Shown here: positions 28,079 through 37,094 of the stretch, one piece after another
How positions within the stretch are numbered: position 1 is the first letter of the stretch
Layout: each line of letters starts with the position of its first letter
DNA from: Ferruginibacter sp.
GTDB lineage: Bacteria; Bacteroidota; Bacteroidia; Chitinophagales; Chitinophagaceae
DNA length: 64,000 nucleotides
NCBI GenBank assembly: GCA_025362235.1
Contig: JANYGZ010000005.1
Span: forward strand, 51,857 to 115,856
Direction of reading: 5' to 3'
Translations under genes and position numbers: made by a program
The notes under the pieces: model-generated
Seen by the model: only the letters and a program-made list of their open reading frames with translations
The model's database searches: none
Told to the model about the DNA's origin: nothing

Positions 28079-29004
28079 AAATCAGTCTCCTTCTAATTTT
28101 TACCGTATCCTGTATGTTGTTTTTTACCGAGATAAAGTCGCAGGGTTGCAGTGATGCTGGCTTCTGTACCATTGGTAACATGAAACAGCATCTTGCCGGT
28201 GAACAGTCAGTAAAAAAACAAAAAATTACCCTATTGTTGGCCAATGGTATTGGTGATGAGAATGTATATATATTTGCTCCAGCCATTCAGTATGAGAATA
28301 CGCTGAATGCTCACTGGGAAATACAGGCAAGGGTTACAGCAAATTATGCAACCGGTAACCTCGGTAACGCAACTGGTCTTGGCGACCTTTTTCTTTCCAG
28401 TAGTTACAGCTTTAAAAAAAATAGCAAATGGCAAACAACTTTGCTGCTGGGAACCAAAATATTTTTAAATAACAGCAACATCCTCGTTGGCAATAAGCCT
28501 TTGCCGATGCCATACCAAAGCAGTTTGGGTACAGTTGATTTACTCACAGGTGTTTCTGTAACCAATGATACCTGGTTTTTTTCAACCGCATTGCAGCAGC
28601 CACTCACCGGCATAAACCGCAACACATTTTTACCCGAATACTGGGAAATACCAGAAGCCGCTAAATATTTTCCTACAAACGATTTTAACAGAAAGGGAGA
28701 TGTTTTATTAAAGGCTGGTTATGCTTTACCAACAGGTAACAGTTTCAAAATTAATATAGGGTTGCTTGGTATTTACCACCTTGGTAACGACACTTATATT
28801 AATGGCAATGTAAGTAACCAGCCAATAGTATTGGTAGGTTCGCGAGGCCTTACATTGAATGGCATAGCTGCGGTATTGTACCGCATAAATAATAAATTTT
28901 CTATTGGCTTATCCGGAGGCGTTCCCTTTGTGGTAAGGGATATCAGGCCCGATGGGCTTACAAGAAAATTTGTATTGTCCCCTGAATTTATTATTAATTT
29001 TTAA
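28075..29004 (+). CDS. outer-membrane beta-barrel protein (transporter-like)
   Basis: 309 residues with a signal peptide (to KSQ, residue 23) and an alternating hydrophobic pattern throughout that ends in FVLSPEFIINF, a typical C-terminal aromatic strand of an outer-membrane barrel. The segment SDAGFCTIGNMK after the signal contains two cysteines in a C-x(6)-C arrangement, a possible metal or disulfide site at the periplasmic start. It resembles small barrels annotated only as 'transporter' in this phylum that sit beside DoxX and YHS genes. The substrate is unknown. Confidence 0.7.
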   Translation: MKISLLLIFTVSCMLFFTEIKSQGCSDAGFCTIGNMKQHLAGEQSVKKQKITLLLANGIGDENVYIFAPAIQYENTLNAHWEIQARVTANYATGNLGNATGLGDLFLSSSYSFKKNSKWQTTLLLGTKIFLNNSNILVGNKPLPMPYQSSLGTVDLLTGVSVTNDTWFFSTALQQPLTGINRNTFLPEYWEIPEAAKYFPTNDFNRKGDVLLKAGYALPTGNSFKINIGLLGIYHLGNDTYINGNVSNQPIVLVGSRGLTLNGIAAVLYRINNKFSIGLSGGVPFVVRDIRPDGLTRKFVLSPEFIINF

Positions 29005-29014
29005 ACTTGGTTAT

Positions 29015-29440
29015 ATGCGTAAAATACTCATCATTTCATTATGCTTTGCACTGGTATTACCCTCTTGTAAAAAAGAACAACTTGCCCCAACAACCGTATT
29101 AAATGAAATGACCGACTCTGTTTCAGTAATTGAATACAAAGGCGATTTTGTACCTGGCCCTTACGGACAAGTTGCAGGGCAGGCCGCTGTTTATAGTAAA
29201 GCCGGGGCCTTTGAGGTATCACTATCTAATTTTTCAGTTAATAACGGCCCGGCCCTGCATGTATATCTTTTTAAAGAAGCAATGCCGGTTAATTTTATTG
29301 ATTTGGGCGTATTAAAATCTATCAACGGAAACCAGGTTTACCCTGTTACCGGCAAACCAGATTTTATGGAATATAAGTATGTGTCTATTCATTGCGTGGC
29401 ATTTAATCATCTTTTTGCCTATACCCTTTTAAAAAAATAA
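29015..29440 (+). CDS. DM13-domain lipoprotein
   Basis: 141 residues from the ATG at 29,015, 10 bases after the barrel gene; an upstream in-frame codon overlapping that gene would displace the signal. The lipobox LPSC gives the lipidated Cys18. The rest matches a DM13 domain: GDFVPGPYGQVAGQAAVY, FEVSLSNFSVNNGPALHVYLF and the C-terminal HCVAFNHLFAYTLL with a conserved Cys. DM13 has been predicted from comparative genomics to take part in electron transfer through a near-invariant cysteine. Membrane-facing placement fits the neighbouring DoxX protein and cytochrome. Confidence 0.82.
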   Translation: MRKILIISLCFALVLPSCKKEQLAPTTVLNEMTDSVSVIEYKGDFVPGPYGQVAGQAAVYSKAGAFEVSLSNFSVNNGPALHVYLFKEAMPVNFIDLGVLKSINGNQVYPVTGKPDFMEYKYVSIHCVAFNHLFAYTLLKK

Positions 29441-29449
29441 ACCCGAAAA

Positions 29450-29959
29450 ATGTTTTTACAATTAAAAGAACAACTGTCGTCACTCGATGAACTGTTGATT
29501 GTGCTTACAAGCGGGCAATACAACAAAAAGATAGTTAACCTCGGCAATGCCAGTATTGGCAGTCATACCAGGCATATTATAGAATTACTTAACTGTTTAA
29601 CTAGTGGTTATGAAGCGGGTGTTATTGATTATTTAAGCAGGGTCAGAAACTTACGTATTGAAACGGATAAAATTTTTGCGATTTCGGAATTGAATAAAAT
29701 ACCTTCTCTTATCCTGCAACCTGATAAGGAGCTGAAAATGATTATAGAAACTGATGAGGCTATTTGCCTTAATGATGTTACAACTACATTTTACAGGGAG
29801 ATTGTTTACCACACTGAGCATGTTATTCACCACCTGGCATTGATAAGGGTAGCCTTAAGGGCTATGAAATTAAATATTGTTACAGACAATTTCGGTATGG
29901 CTTATTCCACCATGAAATACTTGTATGGCCAAAATAAAACCATTGGGCAAACAGCTTAA
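29450..29959 (+). CDS. DinB/YfiT-like four-helix metalloprotein
   Basis: 169 residues, cytoplasmic. Histidines at SIGSHTRHIIELLNCL (39 and 42) and in IVYHTEHVIHHLALIRVAL have the spacing of the metal-binding helices of the DinB superfamily, whose known members use such sites for thiol (bacillithiol or mycothiol) or other small-molecule chemistry. It starts nine bases after the DM13 gene. Its activity is unknown; association with a redox operon is suggestive only. Confidence 0.75.
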   Translation: MFLQLKEQLSSLDELLIVLTSGQYNKKIVNLGNASIGSHTRHIIELLNCLTSGYEAGVIDYLSRVRNLRIETDKIFAISELNKIPSLILQPDKELKMIIETDEAICLNDVTTTFYREIVYHTEHVIHHLALIRVALRAMKLNIVTDNFGMAYSTMKYLYGQNKTIGQTA

Positions 29960-29997
29960 AGTAAACAATGTTTCCCTTACAATTAAAAGCATCAAAT

Positions 29998-30732
29998 ATG
30001 TGTACCGTTGTTTTTATTCCGCAAAAAGACAGCCTGTATTTTGCTTCACTAAGAGATGAAAATACAGCAAGGCAAAGGGCATTTCCACCCCGTATTTTTT
30101 ATACAGGGGTAAACAAATACGTTGCACCTGTTGATACAATGAGTGGTGGCACCTGGGCAGGCGTTAATGAAAATGGTAATGTGATTGTGTTGCTGAATGG
30201 AGGTTTTGAAAATCATCAAAAGAAAGAGAGATATGCTACCAGCAGGGGTTTGGTAGTGAAAGAATTATTAACAGATACAATGCCTGTTATTGGATGGAGC
30301 CTTATGGACTTTGCCAATATTGAACCATTTACTTTAATAGTTTGGGCCGATGAAAAACTTTTTCAACTGGTGTGGGATGGGCAGCATAAACACCGGATAC
30401 TTTTGCAACAAAACAATACCCATATTTTTTCATCGGCAACATTATACAATATCGGGGCAAGGGATAACAGAACAGTTTTATTCAATAACTGGATGGCAAA
30501 AAAAGCTGTTGTATCCCCATTGAGTTTACTGGATTTTTTTATGGCAGGGAATGATAAGGAAAATGGGTTTATAATAAACCGCCATGAGCAGATAAAAACA
30601 CTCAGCTACACTTTTATACAAGTGAAAAAAAATGATGTTGCCAGTATCCGTTACCATGATTTTGTTACTGGCCTGCACAAAAATTCAACACTTAGCTTAT
30701 CAGTAAAAAAACCAGTTTGCTTATGTCATTAA
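29998..30732 (+). CDS. NRDE/TANGO2-family protein
   Basis: 244 residues from the ATG at 29,998 (MCTVVF), the invariant start of the family; an upstream ATG would bury the Cys2 that is conserved at the N-terminus, as in Ntn-hydrolase-like folds. The NRDE motif is degenerate (SLRDEN), followed by GGTWAGVNENG and VIVLLNGGFENHQ. The eukaryotic homologue TANGO2 has been linked to haem trafficking and lipid/acyl-CoA metabolism, but the bacterial role is not established. The stop overlaps the downstream ATP-grasp gene by 10 bases. Confidence 0.85.
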   Translation: MCTVVFIPQKDSLYFASLRDENTARQRAFPPRIFYTGVNKYVAPVDTMSGGTWAGVNENGNVIVLLNGGFENHQKKERYATSRGLVVKELLTDTMPVIGWSLMDFANIEPFTLIVWADEKLFQLVWDGQHKHRILLQQNNTHIFSSATLYNIGARDNRTVLFNNWMAKKAVVSPLSLLDFFMAGNDKENGFIINRHEQIKTLSYTFIQVKKNDVASIRYHDFVTGLHKNSTLSLSVKKPVCLCH

Positions 30733-31871
30733 AACCTGCTGATGTAAAAATGAAAAACATTGAAACAATACCGCAATATTTTGAAAAAACCAACCAGGGG
30801 TTTGACTGGTTAATGATTCGATGCCGGCAATTAAAAAATTGGGCCAGGCGCATGCACATAAAATTTTTTAATTGGGAATACTGGCCCATGTGGCTGGTGT
30901 ATTTACCCTCGTTTTTTTATTTTGTTTACCTGTCGTTAAAAGCCAGGTCATGCTGCTTTTTTTCTGTTGCCAACCCTTCCATTGAAACCGGTGGAATGAT
31001 TTTTGAAAGCAAGTGGGATATTTTTAAACTTATCCCAAAGGAGTATTACCCTTCTACAATATTAATTACGGCAAATGAAAATACAGATACTGTTATTATC
31101 TCTATGAATAACGCTGGTATTGGCTTTCCGGCTATTGCAAAACCAGACCGTGGTGAAAGAGGGTGGTGCGTTGCCATTCTTCAAAATAAAAAAGACCTTC
31201 AAAATTATATCACCCGGCATCCAATCGATTTTTTAGTACAGCAATACATAGGCTACCCGGTTGAACTTAGTGTTTTTTATTATCGGCACCCTGGTTCAGC
31301 CAATGGCATAATAACCTCTGTAACCGGCAAAGAATATTTATCAGTAACAGGCGATGGAATTTCCAATATATGTGAATTGATAAAAGCAAATGACAGGGCA
31401 TTTTTGCAAATGGAGAACCTGCGGCTATCCGGCAACATCAATTTTAATAGATTTTTGCACAAAGGGGAAAAAATGGTTCTTGCACCCTTTGGCAACCATA
31501 CAAGAGGGGCCATGTTTTTAGATTACTGTTCTATCATTGACGATGAACTTACCGCTACATTCAACAAAATGAGTAAGCAGATTGAAGGTTTTTATTTTGG
31601 CAGGTTTGATTTAAAATGTAAAAGTATTGATGATTTGAAAAAGGGGCATCATTTTTTAGTACTCGAATTAAATGGGGCTGGCGCTGAGCCCTCTCATATT
31701 TATCAGCCAGGTTTTTCTTTTATAAAAGCACAGCAGGTAATTACCAGCCATTATAAAATGATGTATCTGGCTGCAAAAGCAAATCATAAAAAGGGTATTC
31801 CCTTTATGAGCCTGCAATCGTTTGCAGCAGTTCGTGCAGCCGAAAGAAAACACAAACAAAAAATTAAATGA
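30723..31871 (+). CDS. ATP-grasp ligase-like protein with N-terminal hydrophobic segment
   Basis: 382 residues from the ATG at 30,723, which overlaps the TANGO2-like gene by 10 bases; the ATG at 30,750 is the alternative. A hydrophobic stretch WPMWLVYLPSFFYFVYLSL (about residues 55-73) probably touches the membrane and is followed by FFSVANPSIETGGMIFESKWDI, a phrase typical of a poorly characterised Bacteroidota ATP-grasp family often annotated D-Ala-D-Ala ligase. ATP-grasp elements are IAKPDRGERGWCV, LVQQYIGYPVELSVFYY and the metal-binding LELNGAGAEPSHIY. It should join a carboxylate to an amine or thiol; the substrates are unknown. Confidence 0.72.
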   Translation: MSLKPADVKMKNIETIPQYFEKTNQGFDWLMIRCRQLKNWARRMHIKFFNWEYWPMWLVYLPSFFYFVYLSLKARSCCFFSVANPSIETGGMIFESKWDIFKLIPKEYYPSTILITANENTDTVIISMNNAGIGFPAIAKPDRGERGWCVAILQNKKDLQNYITRHPIDFLVQQYIGYPVELSVFYYRHPGSANGIITSVTGKEYLSVTGDGISNICELIKANDRAFLQMENLRLSGNINFNRFLHKGEKMVLAPFGNHTRGAMFLDYCSIIDDELTATFNKMSKQIEGFYFGRFDLKCKSIDDLKKGHHFLVLELNGAGAEPSHIYQPGFSFIKAQQVITSHYKMMYLAAKANHKKGIPFMSLQSFAAVRAAERKHKQKIK

Positions 31872-31949
31872 GTCGAGCGATTGTTCAGGCAATGATACAT
31901 ATTTTATCAGTACATACCTATAAACATATAATTTAATGGCAATAAAAAA

Positions 31950-31965
31950 CCCATCTTTCAATGGG
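31950..31965 (+). terminator. possible terminator of the 26.7-31.9 kb operon
   Basis: CCCAT/ATGGG hairpin with a 6-base loop, preceded by six A and followed by ATCTTTA. The stem is short and the T-run is interrupted, so termination may be weak. Confidence 0.3.
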
Positions 31966-32027
31966 ATCTTTATAAAATTTATTTTGAAAAAAATATCTGA
32001 TAAATGTATGGACAACGCATAGGAGAG

Positions 32028-32058
32028 TATCCGAAATCAGCCATCAGAAATCCGACCT
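32028..32058. repeat. short ATCCGAAATC/CAGAAATCCGAC intergenic repeat
   Basis: Two near-copies of (C)CGAAATC/AGAAATCCGAC in 31 bases directly after the sucC stop codon. Such phrases often recur between genes as dispersed repeats. Confidence 0.3.
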
Positions 32059-32061
32059 CTG

Positions 32062-33273
32062 CTATGCTACCGCTTTATTCACCAAAGCCGCGGCTTCGCT
32101 CAATAAAATAGCACTCTGTACTTTCAACCCGCTTTCATCAATTAGTTTTTTAGCAACATCTGCATTGGTTCCCTGTAAGCGCACGATGATGGGGATTTCA
32201 ATATTTCCGATAGACTGATAAGCATCAATAACGCCCTGCGCTACACGATCGCAGCGTACAATACCACCAAAAATATTAATAAGGATTGCCTTTACCTTCG
32301 GGTCTTTTAGAATAATGCGGAAACCTGCTTCTACAGTTTGAGCATTGGCAGTACCACCTACATCCAAAAAGTTAGCAGGTTCACCGCCGCTTAATTTTAT
32401 CATATCCATGGTTGCCATTGCAAGGCCGGCACCATTTACCATGCATCCTACATTGCCGTCTAATTTTACAAAATTTAAATTAAATTTCCCTGCTTCTACT
32501 TCAGTAGGGTCTTCTTCACTTACATCTCTTAAACCTGCAATGTCTGCATGGCGCATTAAAGAGTTATCATCTACATCCATTTTACAATCTACTGCAATAA
32601 TCTTTTCGTCGCTGGTTTTAAAAAGTGGGTTAATTTCCAGCATGCTGCAATCAAGTCCAACATAGGCGCTGTATAAATTGGTTACAAATTTTACGCAGTT
32701 TTTAAATGCGGTACCGCTAAGGCCAAGGTTAAAAGCAATTTTACGAGCCTGAAAAGCCTGTAACAATCCTCCGGGATGTACCCATTCTTTAAATATTTTT
32801 TCAGGAGTGTTGTGCGCCACATCTTCAATGTTCATACCACCTTCGGTACTGTACATAATAACATTTTGACCCTTTGCCCTGTCCATCAAAATAGATAAAT
32901 AGAATTCTTTTACCGGATTCGGCCCATCATAATAAACATCCTGTGCTACCAAAACTTTGTTTACCACTTTACCGGCAGGGCCTGTCTGTATGGTGACCAA
33001 AGTACCGCCTATTAAATTTTGAGCAATTTCTTTTATGGCTTCTGCATTTTTACCAACAGCTACACCCCGCTGGTCTTTACCTTTTATGGTGCCTTTACCA
33101 CGGCCACCAGCATGTATCTGAGCTTTTACTACAGCAAATTTGCTGTCATAAAAAGTATGGATCTGGCGGTAAGCTTCTTCAGCTTCTGCAGGGGTATTGC
33201 AGGCAATGCCTTCCTGCACGGGGACATTGTATTTTTTCAGCAGCTCTTTGGCCTGGTATTCGTGAAGATTCAT
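32062..33273 (-). CDS. sucC: succinate-CoA ligase (ADP-forming), beta subunit
   Basis: 403 residues, the normal size. The TCA-cycle enzyme converts succinyl-CoA to succinate with phosphorylation of ADP in complex with SucD. The MNLHEYQAKELLKKYNVPV start, the ATP-grasp phrase KAQIHAGGRGKG, LEINPLF, DCKMDVDDNSLMRH and the C-terminal NIFGGIVRCD (CoA/His-phosphate loop contact) are family signatures. No sucD is adjacent, which is common in this phylum. Confidence 0.97.
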   Translation of the reverse strand: MNLHEYQAKELLKKYNVPVQEGIACNTPAEAEEAYRQIHTFYDSKFAVVKAQIHAGGRGKGTIKGKDQRGVAVGKNAEAIKEIAQNLIGGTLVTIQTGPAGKVVNKVLVAQDVYYDGPNPVKEFYLSILMDRAKGQNVIMYSTEGGMNIEDVAHNTPEKIFKEWVHPGGLLQAFQARKIAFNLGLSGTAFKNCVKFVTNLYSAYVGLDCSMLEINPLFKTSDEKIIAVDCKMDVDDNSLMRHADIAGLRDVSEEDPTEVEAGKFNLNFVKLDGNVGCMVNGAGLAMATMDMIKLSGGEPANFLDVGGTANAQTVEAGFRIILKDPKVKAILINIFGGIVRCDRVAQGVIDAYQSIGNIEIPIIVRLQGTNADVAKKLIDESGLKVQSAILLSEAAALVNKAVA

Positions 33274-33590
33274 GGTATAAAAATTTTTTGCGAAGATAAG
33301 AAGGGAACAGTAAATCTGTATGATATTTTATTTGCCTGCCGGGCTGCCTAGGGCGGTGGAACTTATCAGTTCGCTCACCTTATTTTCTTTTTTCAGTAAA
33401 ATAAAAACGTCGATACAATAAAATGTTATTTACAGACTGCCCTATCCTTGCGAAGGACGTTTTTTACCATTTTTTTAATTCAACCTTGCTTTTAGTTTCC
33501 TTTCTTTGTAAAATTATATTTACAGGTAAAATAAAACCTTCAGTAAATAACTTTTACTGTTCAGCATTTATCGGCAATAATCAATATACA
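33274..33590. other. 317-base divergent intergenic region (sucC / punA)
   Basis: Must contain promoters for both genes. An open frame runs into the nucleoside phosphorylase from 33,423 but lacks conserved content before 33,591. On the minus strand TATCTTCG, 18 bases upstream of the sucC start, is a weak -7-like element. No structured RNA was seen. Confidence 0.4.
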
Positions 33591-34403
33591 ATGATCACAA
33601 AAATTAAAGAATCGGTTGCATACATACAAAAAAAATATAACACGGTACCTTCTGTAGGAATTGTGTTAGGTAGTGGGTTGGGCAGTTTCACTGCAGAAAT
33701 GAAGGTGGAGATTGAAATTGACTATGATGATATTCCACATTTTCCGGTAAGTACGGTGGAGGGACATCATGGTAAATTAATATTTGGTGAACTGGGTGGT
33801 AAAAAAGTAGTAGCCATGGCGGGCCGCTTTCATTACTATGAAGGGTATACGCCGGAAGAGGTGGTGTTTCCAATAAGGGTAATGAAATTTTTAGGAATTA
33901 CTACAATACTTATCAGTAATGCTGCAGGAGGAATGAACGCGGGCTTTAAGGTAGGCGACCTGATGGTAATTAAAGACCATATCAGCCTTTTTACCGTAAA
34001 CCCCTTATTAGGAAAAAATGCAGAAGAGCTAGGGCCACGTTTTCCGGATATGAGCGAACCTTACAGTAAAAATTTAATTGCAAAAGTAAAAGCAATTGCC
34101 GCTGCAAAAAATATTGATCTTAAAGAGGGCGTGTACTGCGGTGTTACCGGTCCAACCTTTGAAACAAGGTCAGAGTATAAATTGCTGCATATTGTTGGCG
34201 GCGATGCAGTGGGGATGAGTACGGTACAGGAAGTAATTGCTGCGGTACACATGGGGCTTGCTGTATTTGGTTTGAGTGTAATAACCGACTTGGGCATTCG
34301 TAAAGAAGAAAATAAAATTACGCATGCTGAAGTATTACAGGCTGCTAAAGAGGCTGAACCAAAATTGACATATCTTTTTAAAGAACTGATTGCCGGGTTA
34401 TAA
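33591..34403 (+). CDS. punA: purine-nucleoside phosphorylase
   Basis: 270 residues from the ATG at 33,591 (MITKIKESVAYI), chosen because the phosphate loop GSGLGS then falls at residues 27-32 as in the trimeric PNP family; the longer open frame adds 56 unrelated residues. Other signatures are GRFHYYEGY, SNAAGGMNAGFKVGDLMVIKDHI, GVTGPTFETRSEY (purine binding) and GMSTVQEVIAA. It cleaves inosine and guanosine phosphorolytically in purine salvage. Confidence 0.94.
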   Translation: MITKIKESVAYIQKKYNTVPSVGIVLGSGLGSFTAEMKVEIEIDYDDIPHFPVSTVEGHHGKLIFGELGGKKVVAMAGRFHYYEGYTPEEVVFPIRVMKFLGITTILISNAAGGMNAGFKVGDLMVIKDHISLFTVNPLLGKNAEELGPRFPDMSEPYSKNLIAKVKAIAAAKNIDLKEGVYCGVTGPTFETRSEYKLLHIVGGDAVGMSTVQEVIAAVHMGLAVFGLSVITDLGIRKEENKITHAEVLQAAKEAEPKLTYLFKELIAGL

Positions 34404-34483
34404 TTTTTAATGCCCTTTTATACAAGCTGGTAAGCCAGTAGTGTTATAATAATTGAGCAGAAGGTGAAGCATAATTTTGACTT

Positions 34484-36499
34484 ATGTATAAAATATTTTT
34501 TTCTTTATTGCTCTTACTTAACGTACAGTTTTTGTTTGCACAAAACCCGCTGCAAAATATGACAAACAGAGGCAGGATGGCGGGCGGCGGTGGAACTAAA
34601 AGCGACAGCCTTGGGCTGGGGTTTGAGCATAGGGACGATTTGAAAGATTCTATCACTATCAGTTACAGGTATCTTGATTCTATCAGGAGTATAAAAATGG
34701 ATACCAATATCAACGATTTTTATAAATTTTTTACACTTCCTTCAAACGAACAGTATTTAGGAAACAATGGTACTGCAGGATACTCTTTGTTATTTTCTCC
34801 ATTTGCCAAAGCAGGATGGGATGCAGGTTTTCATGGATTTGATGCTTACCTCTATACTTTAGAGAACAGCCGTTTTTTTAAAACTACCAAACCTTATACA
34901 AGGATTGGTTATCAGCTTGCCACCAATAAAGAACAAACAATAAATATATTGCATACCCAAAGCCCTAAACCAAATATAAATTTTGGTTTAGAGTTTAAGC
35001 TTATCGGTGCACCGGGTTATATGACGGCACAAAATGCCAATAATAAAAGTTACCGTATTTTTAGCAGTTACCAGGGCAAGCGAAAAAGATATGCAGCATC
35101 TTTTATTTTGATGGGAAATAGCGTCAAAAGTTCAGAAAACGGAGGGGTGAAAAACGATAGTAATTTGTCAGATAAAACCTACCTGCTTTATTCGATACCC
35201 ACTAATTTAAGTGGCCCACCCAATCCTGATTTTAGGCCTTTTAATCCAACAGTCCACACAGGTAATATTTATAAGGATTTTACCTTTTTTTTACGACAGT
35301 CTTATGATTTGGGCAAAAAAGATTCTGTGGCCATCAATGATTCTACTACCGAGTATTTGTTTTATTCCAAACTTCGTTTCCAGTACAGTTTTTCCTATCA
35401 TAATTACATTTATGAGTATGTAGATAATGTTACAGATTCTATTACATATCAAAATTGGTACGACACTACTATCTTGCGTAACCATTATTCCCCGTCTTTA
35501 TATGATAGTTTAAAAATAATGGACAAATGGAAAATAATAAGCAATGATTTTTCAATACTGCAGTTTCCGGATACTAAAAATGCTTCCCAGTATTTACTGG
35601 CAGGGGCAAGGCTGGAAAATATTAGAGGCACTTTTTCATCAGGCTCAAAAATTTATTACAATATTGTTTTACATGGCGAGTATAGAAATAAAACCAGGAA
35701 CAGGCTATGGGATATTTTAGCCAATGGGGAATTTTATTTAACCGGGCTTAATGCAGGCGATTACAGTGCAACTGCATCGCTGGCAAGGTTCCTTAATAAA
35801 AAATGGGGTAATGTAAGTTTGTATTTCAGCAATGTAAACCGCAGCCCTTCCTTTATTTACAACCCTCTCTCTTCATTTAATTTGGGTAATGCCGGTGATT
35901 TTAATAAGGAAAATATTACCACTTTAAAAGCTTCAGCAGATAACCCGTTTATCAGTTTATCAGCCGCCAATTATCTTATAACCAATTATATTTATTACAC
36001 CAATTATTACCAGACAGCACAGTATAGTAAACTGATTAATTTATTGCAGCTAAGCGCTTCAAAAAGAATAAGGTTGTCAAAAAAGTGGAACTGGTATATG
36101 GAAGCAACCTTACAGCAAACTGATGCTGCAGCGCCAGTAAAAGTGCCTTTCTTTTTTACCCGGAACAGGTTTGCTTACGAAGGGCTTTTCTTTAAAAATC
36201 TTAACCTGAGTACCGGTATAGAACTAAGGTATTACACACCCTACAAACAATATAATTACACGCCGGTGATGGGTAAGTTTTTTCCGCAGGATTCTGTAAA
36301 TATTCATAACCGCCCGGATATAAGTGCGTTTATACATTTTAGAATCAGGTCTTTTACATCCTATATAAGGGTTGATAATTTAAACACGCTAAGTTTTGAA
36401 AACGGTTTCGGGTTTACTCACTATAATTTTGCCGCACCTCATTATATATACCCTGGCTTTACATTCAGGTTTGGTATTCAATGGGCTTTTGTAAATTAA
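34484..36499 (+). CDS. putative outer-membrane porin (PF14121-type)
   Basis: 671 residues with a signal peptide to FAQ (residue 20), a short Gly/Arg-rich linker, then DSITISYRYLDS and a large beta-rich body with many alternating aromatic strands. FTLPSNEQYLGNNGTAGYSLLFSP and the C-terminal YPGFTFRFGIQWAFVN are characteristic of the Bacteroidota 'putative porin' family. It probably forms an outer-membrane barrel; the cargo is unknown. A TAATTTTG stands just before the ATG but is too close to act as a normal -7 element. Confidence 0.8.
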   Translation: MYKIFFSLLLLLNVQFLFAQNPLQNMTNRGRMAGGGGTKSDSLGLGFEHRDDLKDSITISYRYLDSIRSIKMDTNINDFYKFFTLPSNEQYLGNNGTAGYSLLFSPFAKAGWDAGFHGFDAYLYTLENSRFFKTTKPYTRIGYQLATNKEQTINILHTQSPKPNINFGLEFKLIGAPGYMTAQNANNKSYRIFSSYQGKRKRYAASFILMGNSVKSSENGGVKNDSNLSDKTYLLYSIPTNLSGPPNPDFRPFNPTVHTGNIYKDFTFFLRQSYDLGKKDSVAINDSTTEYLFYSKLRFQYSFSYHNYIYEYVDNVTDSITYQNWYDTTILRNHYSPSLYDSLKIMDKWKIISNDFSILQFPDTKNASQYLLAGARLENIRGTFSSGSKIYYNIVLHGEYRNKTRNRLWDILANGEFYLTGLNAGDYSATASLARFLNKKWGNVSLYFSNVNRSPSFIYNPLSSFNLGNAGDFNKENITTLKASADNPFISLSAANYLITNYIYYTNYYQTAQYSKLINLLQLSASKRIRLSKKWNWYMEATLQQTDAAAPVKVPFFFTRNRFAYEGLFFKNLNLSTGIELRYYTPYKQYNYTPVMGKFFPQDSVNIHNRPDISAFIHFRIRSFTSYIRVDNLNTLSFENGFGFTHYNFAAPHYIYPGFTFRFGIQWAFVN

Positions 36500-36594
36500 A
36501 ATAAAACTGTATTGTATTTACGCTTTGTATGTTTAACATCTATTATCAATAAAATAATTGAAATTTATATCACCATCAATACAAATTTTTATAA

Positions 36595-37071
36595 ATGAAA
36601 AGTATCATCACAACAGCAGTATTCATCGCTATTTGTTTTATTAGTAAGGGTCAGGTTGCAATAGGGCAGATGGCACCGGAAATTTCTTTGCCTGGCGTAA
36701 AAGGTAACATTATTAAGTTATCAGACTTTAAGGGAAAAGTTGTTTTGCTCGATTTTTGGGCCAGCTGGTGTGGCCCCTGCCGTGCATCGATACCATCAGT
36801 TATAAAATTGTACAAAAAATATAAGGGGCAGGGTTTTGAAGTGTTTGGCGTTTCCATAGATACAAAAAATAAGGAATGGCAAAAAGCAATTGCACAGGAT
36901 AAAATAAATTACACACAGGTAATTGATATAAAAGGGTTTTATTCACCAACAGCAGAAAAATATGGGATAGACCAAATACCTACTTCTTTTTTATTGGATA
37001 AAACGGGTAAAATAATTGCTATCGATCTTGAAGGTGAGCAATTGGAAAATAAAATAAAAGAATTGCTGTAA
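36595..37071 (+). CDS. TlpA-like periplasmic thioredoxin
   Basis: 158 residues: signal peptide to SKGQ (residue 20) and a thioredoxin fold with the redox motif WASWC59-G-P-C62, [12 protein letters not shown] and the cis-proline segment [12 protein letters not shown]. TlpA/ResA-type proteins reduce disulfides in the periplasm, for example in cytochrome c maturation. It stands alone, 95 bases after the porin gene and convergent with the transglutaminase-like gene. Confidence 0.93.
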   Translation: MKSIITTAVFIAICFISKGQVAIGQMAPEISLPGVKGNIIKLSDFKGKVVLLDFWASWCGPCRASIPSVIKLYKKYKGQGFEVFGVSIDTKNKEWQKAIAQDKINYTQVIDIKGFYSPTAEKYGIDQIPTSFLLDKTGKIIAIDLEGEQLENKIKELL

Positions 37072-37094
37072 AATTATTATCAAACAATTATTGC

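Noticed and set aside
30717..30722. TTG start for the ATP-grasp protein
   Set aside because: An ATG occurs two codons later and ATG starts dominate in this window.
33423..33590. N-terminal extension of purine nucleoside phosphorylase
   Set aside because: The 56 extra residues are Phe/Cys-rich without family similarity, and the phosphate loop position fits the start at 33,591.
34472..34479. TAATTTTG as -7 promoter of the porin gene
   Set aside because: It lies only four bases before the start codon and has no -33 partner at the right distance.
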